Assembly: GCF_000021305.1 (NCBI RefSeq) | Contig: NC_011772.1 | Span: 2,208,001-2,272,000 of the forward strand | Length of the DNA stretch: 64,000 nucleotides | Reading direction: 5' to 3' | Source: Bacillus cereus G9842 | GTDB taxonomy: Bacteria > Bacillota > Bacilli > Bacillales > Bacillaceae_G | Part shown: piece by piece, positions 1 through 8,630 of the stretch | Layout: each line of letters opens with the position of its first letter | Numbering within the stretch: the stretch's first letter is position 1 | Program-made: the position numbers and the translations under genes | The notes under the pieces: generated by a model | Told to the model about the DNA's origin: nothing | What the model saw: the letters and a program-made list of their open reading frames with translations, nothing else | Database searches by the model: none

Positions 1-758
1 TGTTGTAATGCAGTACCACCATTTGGAGCTCCTAAACTTAAACTAATTACTTTTGCTCCCGAATCAGCAGCTTCTCGAATACCTTGCGCTACAGCATCAA
101 GTGTACCACTTCCTTGATTATCTAATACGCGGACAGCATAAATTGAAGTTTGTGGGGCAACACCAGCAATTCCGACACTGTTATTCGTAAGGGCTCCAGT
201 AATTCCAGCGCAATGTGTACCATGACCATTACCATCATCAGATGTATTGTCGTTATCAACATAATCATGCCCGTAAATTACTTTCGAAGCCAAATCAGGG
301 TGTGAGCCTTGAACTCCTGTATCAATAATAGCTACTTTTACACCAGGATCACTTCGTTGGCTATCCCAAGCTTGTGGAGCTTGAATCTTTTGCAATCCAT
401 ATTGATTTTTAAAATATGGGTCGTTCGGAGTCCAAAAGGCGTGAACGTAATAATTCGGTTCTGCATATTCTACATCTGGATTATTTTTATAACTCTTTAT
501 TTTTTCTTTTACAGTACCTTTCGAAAATTGAACGACTTCAAAACCTAACTTATCATCTTTAGATAAGACATTAGCTCCGACAGATTTATGAAAAGATTGC
601 ACGTTACTTAAAGATGCATTTTGCTTGAACTTAACGATTAATTGGTTAGGAACGTAATCAGTAGATGATGTTTCAGCGCTTGAAGTATTCGTGTTAAAGA
701 AGAAACCACCAATAATAAATGATAAAACAGATAGGAAAACAATGATTTTGTTTTTCAA
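1..758 (-). CDS. Subtilisin/thermitase-like S8 serine protease, C-terminus outside the window
   Basis: Secreted serine endopeptidase of the subtilase family; only the first ~252 codons are present because the gene runs off the left edge. The start is a TTG at 758 behind an AGGAGG-like ribosome binding site, followed by a Lys-containing N-terminus, a hydrophobic signal segment (about residues 4-20) and an Ala-containing cleavage region. A propeptide-like stretch follows, then the catalytic Asp in IIDTGV (about residue 146) and the catalytic His in NGHGTHCAG (about residue 179). The catalytic Ser would lie beyond the window. Family assignment rests on these two motifs; the closest type is thermitase/subtilisin. 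Protease activity is inferred. Confidence 0.9.
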   Translation of the reverse strand, partial: MKNKIIVFLSVLSFIIGGFFFNTNTSSAETSSTDYVPNQLIVKFKQNASLSNVQSFHKSVGANVLSKDDKLGFEVVQFSKGTVKEKIKSYKNNPDVEYAEPNYYVHAFWTPNDPYFKNQYGLQKIQAPQAWDSQRSDPGVKVAIIDTGVQGSHPDLASKVIYGHDYVDNDNTSDDGNGHGTHCAGITGALTNNSVGIAGVAPQTSIYAVRVLDNQGSGTLDAVAQGIREAADSGAKVISLSLGAPNGGTALQ

Positions 759-940
759 AAGATTTTTCCTCCCTTTTCTTGGATAAGTTTTTCAGCGACG
801 CTTTAATGTCGCATTCCTTTTCAACTATATAGTTAGACCATACGATTTATGTCATTTATGTGAAAAACTTTTAGTGGAATAAAAAAGGGAAAGATTGATA
901 TAAATATATTTTTAATGATATTTACTGAGTAAGAAAACAA

Positions 941-976
941 AAAAAGGAATGCTCATTATGTATGAGTCATTCCTTT
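941..976. terminator. Bidirectional intrinsic terminator
   Basis: An imperfect hairpin (GGAATG arms pairing with CATTCC, extended by CTCAT/ATGAG) is flanked by A and T runs. It closes the symporter gene on the minus strand. Confidence 0.7.
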
Positions 977-984
977 ATTATTGA

Positions 985-2352
985 TTAACTTGCCTGTTTT
1001 TTATGACTTTCTTTTAATTTCTCTGCTTGTAAAAAGCGATTCGTTTCAGCGACAACAATACTACTTAATCCAATTAGACCAATTAAGTTTGGAATTGCCA
1101 TAAGTCCATTTGCAATATCCGCAAATGTCCATACGATGCCTAATTTTAAATTCGCACCAATAGCAATCATGATGATAAAGATTGCTTTATAATATTTAAC
1201 AGCACTTTCTCCGAATAAATAAGCTACACATTTTTCTCCATAATACGACCAGCCTAAAATAGTAGAGTAGGCAAATAAAATAATTGCGATACCGAGAATC
1301 ATACTACCAGCAGTACCGAATACAGATTGGAATGCAAGTGTTGTAGCTTCAACGCCAGTTTTACCTGATTTCCATGCACCTGTTGTAATTAATACAAGTC
1401 CTGTAATTGTACATACAATAAACGTATCTAGAAAAGTACCGGTCATAGAAACTAATGCTTGCTTTGCAGGTGAATCTGTTTTTGCAGCCGCCGCGGCAAT
1501 AGGGGCACTCCCTAAACCAGCCTCGTTCGCAAATACACCGCGCGCCATTCCGATTTGAATAGCTGATGCAACTGTTGCTCCGATAAAACCACCAGCAGCT
1601 GCAGTACCAGTAAATGCACCAGAAAAAATAAGTGAAAATGCTTCTGGGATTTGATCGTAGTGATAGAAAATAATAATAAGGCCAGCAATGATATAAAAGA
1701 AAGCTTTAATAGGAACGATATATCCTGTCACTTTCCCGATTTTTTTAACTCCGCCTAAAATAACAATAGCGATTAAAAACGACATCAATATACCAGTTAG
1801 AGCAGGGGGGAAAGAGAAATTAATTCGCATTGCCTCTGCAACTGAGTTAGATTGCACCATATTACCGATACCGAAAGAAGCAGTTGTACCGAATATGGCG
1901 AATAAAACAGCAAGCCATTTCTTTCCTAAACCACGTTCTAAATAGTACATTGGTCCACCCGAATATTCGCCATTTTCATTACTAACACGGTATTTCACCG
2001 CAAGAATTGCTTCGGCATACTTTGTTGCCATCCCGAACAAAGCAGTAATCCACATCCAAAAGATTGCACCGGGACCACCGATTGTCACAGCTGTTGCAAC
2101 ACCAGCGATATTTCCCATACCAATCGTTGCCGCCATAGCTGTCATAAGCGCTTGGAAGTGGCTAATATCTCCAGAAGAAGATGTATCTTCTGATTTTTTA
2201 AAAGCTAGTTTGTGAGCGTATAATAGTTTACTAAACTGTAAACCTTTTAAACGCACTGTGAGAATGATACCAGTACCAACGAGTAACAACAACGTTGGTA
2301 GTCCCCACACATAGTGATTGATTTGTTCTAACACTTTACTTACTGTCTCCAT
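985..2352 (-). CDS. Alanine/glycine:cation symporter (AGCS family)
   Basis: Integral membrane transporter importing alanine and/or glycine with Na+ (or H+). The 455-residue length is normal for the family and about 10-11 hydrophobic helices are visible. The family signature GGPGAIFWMW lies near residues 92-101 and the SGGPMYYLERGL loop near 131-142. ATG start with an AGGAG site 5-9 bases upstream. A tandem glycine riboswitch and an intrinsic terminator sit between promoter and start codon, which points to glycine as a physiological substrate and to control of readthrough by glycine. The exact substrate is inferred from this leader and not from the protein alone. Confidence 0.93.
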   Translation of the reverse strand: METVSKVLEQINHYVWGLPTLLLLVGTGIILTVRLKGLQFSKLLYAHKLAFKKSEDTSSSGDISHFQALMTAMAATIGMGNIAGVATAVTIGGPGAIFWMWITALFGMATKYAEAILAVKYRVSNENGEYSGGPMYYLERGLGKKWLAVLFAIFGTTASFGIGNMVQSNSVAEAMRINFSFPPALTGILMSFLIAIVILGGVKKIGKVTGYIVPIKAFFYIIAGLIIIFYHYDQIPEAFSLIFSGAFTGTAAAGGFIGATVASAIQIGMARGVFANEAGLGSAPIAAAAAKTDSPAKQALVSMTGTFLDTFIVCTITGLVLITTGAWKSGKTGVEATTLAFQSVFGTAGSMILGIAIILFAYSTILGWSYYGEKCVAYLFGESAVKYYKAIFIIMIAIGANLKLGIVWTFADIANGLMAIPNLIGLIGLSSIVVAETNRFLQAEKLKESHKKQAS

Positions 2353-2370
2353 CTGTATTCTCCTTTTTTA

Positions 2371-2407
2371 GAAAAAAATAAAAACCACTTCAAGTAAATG
2401 AAATGGT
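2371..2407 (-). terminator. Terminator in the riboswitch expression platform
   Basis: On the minus strand a 9-bp stem (ACCATTTCA with TGAAGTGGT, one G-T pair) is followed by a T-rich run. It lies between the glycine aptamers and the symporter start, so it is the likely switch for transcription readthrough. Confidence 0.7.
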
Positions 2408-2462
2408 CTCTGGAGAAACAAGGGATAGAAAAATAAACCGATACAAATCGGCATTTTCTTTC

Positions 2463-2673
2463 GCTTGTCTCTGTCCTTTTACCTGAGAGATTATCCGCTA
2501 TAGTAGCGGATTTGCTCCTTCGGTGCTCGTTTTCCTCTGCGCTATATAAAGCGAAAGGGAGTCTCTCCAGAGATTCGTCCCCATGCAGTTCTACTTGTAA
2601 CCAAGACCTGAGAGTTTCAAAGTTGGTTTTACAACTTTTTGCCCCGTCGGTAGATCAATAGACCTTCTCCTGA
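2463..2673 (-). promoter_or_regulatory. Tandem glycine riboswitch (gcvT-type), two aptamers
   Basis: Read on the minus strand, two successive aptamers show the conserved glycine-riboswitch core: a GGAGA start, an ACCGA(C/A)GG-GCAA segment and a CTCTCAGG segment. The gene-proximal one ends CTCTCAGGTAAAAGGACAGA (around 2465-2490); the distal one has CTCTCAGG around 2607-2614. The distal aptamer starts near 2672. A possible upstream promoter is TTGATT/TATAAG around 2710-2740. Tandem aptamers of this class bind glycine; here they precede an AGCS transporter. Confidence 0.9.
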
Positions 2674-2799
2674 ATGGTTCATCCGAATTATAAAATTAAT
2701 AACTTATACGCATTGAATGTGTATAGAATCAATAAAAACATTATAGTTATACAATTAATGAAATGCAATCATTTTTTTATTTTAAAATAGTAAAGAATG

Positions 2800-3375
2800 C
2801 TATTTTTTCAAAAGTCCTAATTTATCCTCAACTTCAGCTAAGGTGGATAAAGCGATGACAATAAGTTGATCGGCAAGTTCTAAAGAGTGTTTAGCATTTT
2901 CAATTATTTCATTAGCTGGAGTAGAGCTATTGGCTCCAGTTATAATCAAATCTGCTGCATTTTTCATGAAGTTAGATGCGGTTTTAAATTCAGTTGTGAA
3001 ATAGGTTAGTTGCTTTTGTATATGTACTTCTACTATGTTTTCTTCAATTTGTAGGGTGTCAATTTCTTTTATGATTGTTTCATATTGCTTTGAAACAGAA
3101 ATCATTGTACTTAATAGTTTAGTCCTGTCAACCGAATCTTCGTTTATATTAATATCCTCCCAAGCAGGCAACCAATCTTTCTCGATGATGTCATTATAAT
3201 TTGTAGTTAACTCATCTATTTTAGGTTGCAGGTTAGTTTTGAATGTTTTTGTATCAATTGTTTCTACCGTGGCTTTTTTGTTATGATTTTTATCTATCAT
3301 TGTGTAGAAAATCGTACTGGCAATAATAAAAATAGAAATTACAACTGACCATTTTTTTGAAAAAAAATTCCTCAA
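2800..3375 (-). CDS. Membrane-anchored hypothetical protein
   Basis: I do not recognise a family. The start is TTG at 3375 behind GGAGG with 9-nt spacing. The 191-residue product has a basic N-terminus, one hydrophobic segment (about residues 9-27) and then a charged, mostly helical extracytoplasmic region rich in Glu, Lys and Thr with a WLPAWEDI motif near residue 68. There is no lipobox Cys, so it is probably tethered by an uncleaved helix. It stands alone, with AT-rich DNA on both sides. Function unknown. Confidence 0.6.
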   Translation of the reverse strand: MRNFFSKKWSVVISIFIIASTIFYTMIDKNHNKKATVETIDTKTFKTNLQPKIDELTTNYNDIIEKDWLPAWEDININEDSVDRTKLLSTMISVSKQYETIIKEIDTLQIEENIVEVHIQKQLTYFTTEFKTASNFMKNAADLIITGANSSTPANEIIENAKHSLELADQLIVIALSTLAEVEDKLGLLKK

Positions 3376-3544
3376 TGAGTAACGCCTCCAAAATTTTAAA
3401 ATCTATTAATTATAATATATAACAATAACAGTATTAATGATAGAGAATATAGTCTAGAATTGATTTTAATTATATTTTTTATATACATAAATAACTAAGA
3501 TTAGTAAAATGATGAAAGTAATATGTGAGAAAAGAGGGTTTTCA

Positions 3545-3853
3545 GTGAAAATGAATAGAAAAAAACTAGTTTCAAATATTTCAATGGCTATGATATTAGT
3601 TGGCTTATTTGCACTCATATATCTGGACAAAGAATCTAAAATTGAAGATTTTCCAGTACCAATGTCAGCAATCCATATTAACGATGAAAAGGAAGAGGAT
3701 TATAAATATATAAGTGTAATGCCAATTACAAAGGCGAGTGGCTGGGAGAACTTAGGGGAAAACGGTCATACTGTTAGTTTTAAAAAAGAAAAACGGAAGG
3801 TAACGGTAGTACATTATCCAGGAGAAATTACGTATTCTATATTTGAAAAATAA
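3545..3853 (+). CDS. Small membrane-anchored hypothetical protein
   Basis: A product of about 102 residues with a GTG start at 3545 (GAGGG 5 nt upstream); the ATG at 3551 is an alternative. A basic N-terminus precedes one transmembrane helix (about residues 10-28), then a soluble domain of about 75 residues ending in a beta-rich segment with VTVVHYPGEITYSIF. No catalytic motif is recognisable. It is followed by a good terminator, so it is a monocistronic unit transcribed away from the 2800-3375 gene. Function unknown. Confidence 0.6.
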   Translation: MKMNRKKLVSNISMAMILVGLFALIYLDKESKIEDFPVPMSAIHINDEKEEDYKYISVMPITKASGWENLGENGHTVSFKKEKRKVTVVHYPGEITYSIFEK

Positions 3854-4295
3854 TTGATGATAAAAGAGATAGGGAGTAGATGATAATGTAGGATTGTTTA
3901 CTTCCTATCTTTTTTGGATTTTAATTCTGAATTGTTGGAATTAAAATTATTATGCGTATAGAATAAAATAGTATTTCTTATGAAAATGAGTGGATAGTTT
4001 ACCAAGTATAAAAAATAGGATGTTTTATTGAATGATATAGATAATCAGTAATATATAATTATGTTATGTAAACTATAAGCGGGATAAGAAAGCAAAGCAA
4101 GGGATTTTAATTTTTATATTTTAGATGTATTTTTACCCGGTAAGTATTCCGGTAATTAACTTACAACATTTACTGAGGGCATCAAATTTCGAGTAAGTAC
4201 TGGAGTTGATAACAAAAAAATTAACGTTTGTGTATATGGAAAAATAGAAAGTATGGCGAGTGGGAAATGGATCGGATCATAGGGGGGAATTAAAA
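3854..4295. other. Intergenic region with terminator and a coding-like remnant
   Basis: The left end holds the terminator at 3867-3916. Between 4160 and 4282 one plus-strand frame is open for 41 codons with protein-like composition (FRVSTGVDNKKINVCVYGKI within it) but has no start codon near its beginning; it may be the tail of a decayed gene. Nothing else is recognisable. Confidence 0.4.
3867..3916 (+). terminator. Intrinsic terminator
   Basis: A 10-bp stem (AGATAGGGAG with CTTCCTATCT, one G-T pair) is followed by six T residues. It ends the small membrane-protein gene. Confidence 0.7.
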
Positions 4296-4916
4296 ATGTT
4301 ACTAAAAACAATCTACTGTAAAGTGGAAGAAGAGAAAAAAGAATTATTTTCAAGTGCGCAAGAAAAATGGCGTGATATACAGCACCTAGATGGTTTTCAT
4401 GGACAATTTGGTGGATGGAATGAAGATGAGGCATGTGTATTTACTTTATGGGAAGATAGAAGTGTATATCAATCATTTATGAATGCTTCTCACGATACAA
4501 TTTATTTAAATAGTAATCAAGAGGATACGTTTCTTTCATGTGAAATCGAATTATTTCAAACGTTGTATGATATAACTGATATGCATTTGGAAGATATTGT
4601 AATAGAGGGAGCGTTCGTAAGAGTTGCTATATGTGATGTAAAGTTGGAAAAGGAAAAGCATTTTTTACATAAGCAAGAAACAATTTGGAATAAAGGAATG
4701 GAAAAAGCAAAAGGAATGCTAGGTGGAGTAGTTGGGAAGTCTTTAAAAAATGAAAATCGTTACATAGTGTTAACGTATTGGAAAGATGAAATAGCGCACC
4801 AACATTATGTGGAAGAGATTTTCCCAGATTTATATAAATTAGCTAATATTCATGAAGATATAGAAGAGATAAAAGGAAAACAAGCTGTATGTAAGGAAGA
4901 ATGGCTTGTATATTAA
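4296..4916 (+). CDS. DUF4937/YdbC-like protein (dimeric alpha-beta barrel type)
   Basis: Predicted cytosolic protein of 206 residues. ATG at 4296 is chosen because AGGGGGG lies just upstream. The sequence looks like two repeats of an antibiotic-monooxygenase-like fold: the first around FHGQFGGW (about residues 33-40) and the second around WNKGMEKAKGMLGGVVGKSL in the C-terminal half. This pattern matches what I know as DUF4937 (YdbC of Bacillus). No biochemical role is established that I know of, and the assignment is by recognition of sequence style, so it is moderate. Confidence 0.6.
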   Translation: MLLKTIYCKVEEEKKELFSSAQEKWRDIQHLDGFHGQFGGWNEDEACVFTLWEDRSVYQSFMNASHDTIYLNSNQEDTFLSCEIELFQTLYDITDMHLEDIVIEGAFVRVAICDVKLEKEKHFLHKQETIWNKGMEKAKGMLGGVVGKSLKNENRYIVLTYWKDEIAHQHYVEEIFPDLYKLANIHEDIEEIKGKQAVCKEEWLVY

Positions 4917-5102
4917 ACGCTGAAAAAGTGCATAAATGATTGTATAATAACGATATTTTCTTATAAACAAGTAATTAATAGAAGACGTTATATACCCTTT
5001 CATGTTAATATATTTAAGTTATAATAGGAGGCTTACCCTTTTGTATTGTACGGTAGAAGCAGTGTGAGCTTGAAATTTTTTTTAGAAAAGGATGTGCCTA
5101 AT

Positions 5103-5810
5103 TTGCGTATCAATAAATTTATTAGTGAAGCTGGAAAAGCGTCTCGACGTGGAGCGGATAAACTAATTAATGAGAGAAGAGTAATTATTAACGGTAAGGT
5201 TGCAAAAATTGGTGACCAAGTAAATCCAGGTGATGATGTACGAGTAAATGGAGAGCAGCTTCGAATTGCTCGAGATCACGTATATATCGCTTTAAATAAA
5301 CCAGTAGGTATTACATGTACGAGTGAAAAAGCTGTAAAAGGTAACATTATCGATTTAGTGAACCATCCTTTACGAATTAGTCACATTGGACGTCTTGATA
5401 AAGACTCAGACGGTTTAATTTTGTTAACGAATGATGGTGATATCGTTAATGAAATTTTACGTGCTGAAAACAAACATGAGAAAGAATATATCGTTTCAGT
5501 AGATAAGCCAATTACTCCTGATTTCTTAGAGAAAATGGCAGCGGGTGTTAAAATTTTAGGAACAAAAACGCTTCCTTGTGAGATTACACAGCTATCAAAA
5601 TATGAGTTCCAAATTATTTTAACCCAAGGGCTAAATCGCCAAATTCGCCGTATGTGTGAAGCTTTAGGTTATCAAGTATACACGTTAAAACGTACGAGAA
5701 TTATGAATATCGAATTGAATAATTTACCAGTTGGACAGTGGAGAGATTTAACGAAGAAAGAGAAAAGACGTCTATTTGCAGACTTAAATTACGAACCACA
5801 AGATTGGTAA
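5103..5810 (+). CDS. rluF: 23S rRNA pseudouridine synthase, RluF type
   Basis: RNA-modifying enzyme that isomerises a uridine of 23S rRNA. An S4 RNA-binding domain ([11 protein letters not shown], about residues 1-50) precedes a RsuA/RluB/E/F catalytic domain with [10 protein letters not shown], in which Asp at about residue 99 is the nucleophile. Length 235 fits the family. TTG at 5103 is preferred because AAAGGA lies 10 nt upstream; GTG at 5094 (1 nt from that site) and TTG at 5046 are alternatives, so the N-terminus is uncertain. An AGGAGG at 5026-5031 lies too far upstream for any of these starts. A strong terminator follows. Confidence 0.88.
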   Translation: MRINKFISEAGKASRRGADKLINERRVIINGKVAKIGDQVNPGDDVRVNGEQLRIARDHVYIALNKPVGITCTSEKAVKGNIIDLVNHPLRISHIGRLDKDSDGLILLTNDGDIVNEILRAENKHEKEYIVSVDKPITPDFLEKMAAGVKILGTKTLPCEITQLSKYEFQIILTQGLNRQIRRMCEALGYQVYTLKRTRIMNIELNNLPVGQWRDLTKKEKRRLFADLNYEPQDW

Positions 5811-5817
5811 AATTGTG

Positions 5818-5850
5818 AAGTGAAACCAAAAAAATTTGGTTTCACTTTTT
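5818..5850 (+). terminator. Intrinsic terminator
   Basis: An AAGTGAAACC / GGTTTCACTT stem is followed by a T run, directly after the pseudouridine synthase gene. Confidence 0.8.
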
Positions 5851-5878
5851 AAATTAAATAAATAATTTTTTTAAACAC

Positions 5879-5907
5879 TTGCAAAAATAAAATGAATAAG
5901 ATATATT
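5879..5907 (+). promoter_or_regulatory. Putative sigma-A promoter for the thrS-type leader
   Basis: TTGCAA at 5879-5884 and TATATT at 5902-5907 are separated by exactly 17 bases, placing the transcript start just before the first T-box. Confidence 0.55.
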
Positions 5908-5940
5908 AAATAACAATAAATGGATGTTTTACAAAAAGCA

Positions 5941-6178
5941 AAGAAAAGGACACGAGTTATTTTACCCGGTTATACAGAGAAGGAAGGAAAGCTGAGAACT
6001 TCCTAACGCAGAAAAATAACTTACCACCTTAGAGCTGCACTAGGGAAATTAAGTATCTAGTGCCGTGTATGCGACGTTATCGCAAAAGAAGCCATTATGT
6101 TTTTTGTGATGGGAATCTGGGTGGAACCACGGATATAAGCATATTCGTCCCTATATTTAGGGATGAATATGCTTTTTT
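5941..6178 (+). promoter_or_regulatory. T-box leader 1 (threonyl-tRNA sensing)
   Basis: Complete T-box: a stem I region with an AGTTATTTT/AAAATAACT helix, ACC codons at 6023-6028 that would serve as threonine specifier, the conserved T-box GGGTGGAACCACGG around 6119-6132 that pairs with the tRNA acceptor end, and a terminator hairpin at 6138-6178. Uncharged tRNA-Thr would stabilise the antiterminator. The specifier assignment is inferred from the downstream gene and the position of ACC. Confidence 0.9.
6138..6178 (+). terminator. Terminator of T-box 1
   Basis: A perfect AGCATATTC.. stem with an ATATTT-type loop is followed by six T residues. Confidence 0.85.
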
Positions 6179-6200
6179 GCATTCAATTTCATAATAAGCG

Positions 6201-6436
6201 AAGAAAAGGACACGAGTTATTTTACCCGGTTATACAGAGAAGGAAGGAAAGCTGAGAACTTCCTAACGCAGAAAAATAACTTACCACCTTAGAGCTGCAC
6301 TGGGGAAATTAAGTATCTAGTGCCGTATAAACGACGTTACCGTAAAAGAAGCCATTGTATGTTTACAATGGAAATCTGGGTGGAACCACGGGTATAAGCA
6401 CGCTCGTCCCTATTTTAGGGATGAGTGTGCTTTTTA
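6201..6436 (+). promoter_or_regulatory. T-box leader 2 (near-duplicate of leader 1)
   Basis: The second T-box is in direct tandem, offset by exactly 260 bases. Its first 126 bases match leader 1 with a single A-to-G difference (6042 against 6302). The distal part, with T-box motif around 6378-6391 and terminator 6397-6436, has diverged while keeping base pairing. Two leaders in series require two readthrough decisions, which should give tight repression when tRNA-Thr is charged. Confidence 0.9.
6397..6436 (+). terminator. Terminator of T-box 2
   Basis: An AGCAC.CTCGTCCCT stem pairs with AGGGATGAGTGTGCT and is followed by T residues, just upstream of the synthetase gene. Confidence 0.85.
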
Positions 6437-6458
6437 TTATGAAATGGAGAGATGAAAA

Positions 6459-8381
6459 ATGAAAGAACAAATGATTGAAATTAAATTTCCAGATGGTAGC
6501 GTGAAAGAATTTGTAAATGGAGTTACTTTAGAAGAAATTGCTGGATCCATTAGCAGTAGTTTGAAAAAGAAAGCAGTCGCGGGGAAAGTAAATGATGGAT
6601 TATATGATTTACGCCGAAATATTGAAGAAAATGCGGAAGTGGAAATCATTACTATAGATTCAAATGAAGGTGTAGAAATTGCAAGACACTCTGCGGCACA
6701 TATTTTAGCGCAAGCTGTAAAAAGATTGTATGGTGATATAAATCTTGGAGTAGGGCCTGTTATTGAAAATGGATTTTATTATGATATGGATCTTCCAAGT
6801 AGTGTAAACATAGAAGATTTACGAAAAATCGAAAAAGAAATGAAAAAGATTATAAATGAAAATATAAAGATAGAACGAGTTGAGGTTTCTCGAGAAGAAG
6901 CAGCTAAGCTGTTTCAAGAAATAGATGATAGTTTGAAATTAGAAATTTTAGAAGCAATTCCTAGTGGAGAAAGTGTAACACTATATAAACAAGGTGAATT
7001 TGTAGATTTATGTAGAGGACCACATTTACCATCTACAGGTTATTTGAAAGCATTTCAATTAACTCACGTTTCCGGTGCATATTGGCGAGGTGATAGTAAT
7101 AACCAAGTGCTTCAGCGTATATATGGTGTTGCATTCTCTTCTCAAAAAGAATTAGAAGAGTATTTACATTTCGTTGAAGAAGCAGCAAAAAGAAATCATC
7201 GTAAGTTGGGAAGTGAGCTTGAGTTATTTATGTTTTCTGAAGAGGCTCCGGGAATGCCGTTTTATTTACCGAAAGGACAAATTATTCGAAACGAATTGGA
7301 AGCATTTTTAAGAGAAATTCAAAAAGAGTACAATTATCAAGAAGTACGCACTCCGTTCATGATGAACCAAGAAGTATGGGAGAGATCAGGGCACTGGGGA
7401 CATTATAAAGATAATATGTATTTCTCTGAAGTAGATAATAAAAGTTTTGCATTAAAACCGATGAACTGCCCAGGGCACATGCTTATGTTTAAAAATAAAT
7501 TGCATTCTTATCGTGAATTACCGATTCGTATGTGTGAATTTGGTCAAGTACATCGTCATGAATTTAGTGGTGCGTTAAACGGATTATTAAGAGTACGTAC
7601 TTTCTGCCAAGATGATGCACATTTATTTGTAACTCCAAAACAAATTGAAGATGAAATTAAATCCGTAATGGCGCAAATTGATTACGTATATAAAACTTTT
7701 GGATTCGAATATGAAGTAGAGCTTTCTACTCGTCCAGAAGATTCAATGGGTGATGATAAATTATGGGAGCAAGCAGAAGCAGCATTAGAAAATGTATTAC
7801 AATCGCTAAATTATAAATATAGACTAAATGAAGGTGACGGTGCATTTTACGGGCCGAAAATTGATTTTCATATTAAAGATGCTTTAAATAGAAGTCACCA
7901 GTGCGGAACAATCCAGCTTGATTTCCAAATGCCAGAGAAATTTGATTTAAATTATATAGATGAAAATAATGATAAGAAAAGACCAGTTGTTATTCACAGG
8001 GCAGTTTTAGGGTCATTAGATCGCTTCTTAGCAATATTAATTGAGCACTTTGGAGGTGCGTTCCCGGCATGGGTGGCACCAGTTCAAGTGAAAGTAGTTC
8101 CGGTTTCAAATGCAGTACATGAACAATATTGCAGTGAGGTTGCACATAAATTAGCAAAAGCTGGAGTTCGTGTTGAACAGGATGCACGAGATGAAAAATT
8201 AGGATATAAAATAAGAGAAGCACAAATGCAAAAAGTACCGTATTTTCTTGTTATTGGGGATAAGGAAATGGAAAGCGGAGCTGTAAATGTACGTAAATAT
8301 GGGGAAGAGAAGTCAGAAGTTGTTGCGCTAGATGTATTTGTGGCAAGGATTGAAGAGGAAATAAAGAATAGAGAATATTGA
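6459..8381 (+). CDS. thrZ: Threonine--tRNA ligase
   Basis: Charges tRNA-Thr in the cytosol. The 640 residues are in standard order: TGS domain (about 1-65), editing domain with HSAAH (about 76-80), class II catalytic core, and C-terminal anticodon-binding domain (about 540-640). Zinc/threonine-binding residues are visible in MNCPGHM, RHEFSG and VVIHRAV. ATG start with GGAGAG upstream. Tandem T-boxes are typical of the inducible second synthetase ThrZ in Bacillus, so I use thrZ; whether a housekeeping thrS exists elsewhere cannot be seen, and this gene could be the only copy. Confidence 0.95.
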   Translation: MKEQMIEIKFPDGSVKEFVNGVTLEEIAGSISSSLKKKAVAGKVNDGLYDLRRNIEENAEVEIITIDSNEGVEIARHSAAHILAQAVKRLYGDINLGVGPVIENGFYYDMDLPSSVNIEDLRKIEKEMKKIINENIKIERVEVSREEAAKLFQEIDDSLKLEILEAIPSGESVTLYKQGEFVDLCRGPHLPSTGYLKAFQLTHVSGAYWRGDSNNQVLQRIYGVAFSSQKELEEYLHFVEEAAKRNHRKLGSELELFMFSEEAPGMPFYLPKGQIIRNELEAFLREIQKEYNYQEVRTPFMMNQEVWERSGHWGHYKDNMYFSEVDNKSFALKPMNCPGHMLMFKNKLHSYRELPIRMCEFGQVHRHEFSGALNGLLRVRTFCQDDAHLFVTPKQIEDEIKSVMAQIDYVYKTFGFEYEVELSTRPEDSMGDDKLWEQAEAALENVLQSLNYKYRLNEGDGAFYGPKIDFHIKDALNRSHQCGTIQLDFQMPEKFDLNYIDENNDKKRPVVIHRAVLGSLDRFLAILIEHFGGAFPAWVAPVQVKVVPVSNAVHEQYCSEVAHKLAKAGVRVEQDARDEKLGYKIREAQMQKVPYFLVIGDKEMESGAVNVRKYGEEKSEVVALDVFVARIEEEIKNREY

Positions 8382-8387
8382 TTGTAA

Positions 8388-8426
8388 AGAAAACACACTA
8401 TTAAAAATTAGTGTGTTTTCTTTTTT
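8388..8426 (+). terminator. Intrinsic terminator
   Basis: AGAAAACACACTA pairs with TAGTGTGTTTTCT and is followed by five T residues, immediately after the threonyl-tRNA synthetase. Confidence 0.85.
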
Positions 8427-8428
8427 AT

Positions 8429-8455
8429 CTTACAAAAATGTAAGGTAAATGTAAG
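8429..8455 (+). promoter_or_regulatory. Possible response-regulator box (TGTAAG repeats)
   Basis: TGTAAG occurs at 8439-8444 and 8450-8455, an 11-bp period typical of OmpR-family binding sites; CTTACA at 8429 forms an inverted repeat with the first copy. It lies about 180 bases upstream of a BceAB-type module. Regulatory role inferred. Confidence 0.35.
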
Positions 8456-8630
8456 CGAAATCGAGGGAACGAGTTGTAGAAAAATGAGAATATGAAGTAG
8501 GAAATAGGTTCATGTTACGGATGTAACTCTTATTGAATGCATAATTAAAAAATTCTTAAGAATTCACATGACAAAATAATAAGAAATATGTGAGAAATTG
8601 ATTTTATACAAAAGGGATGGAGTGAAAGAG

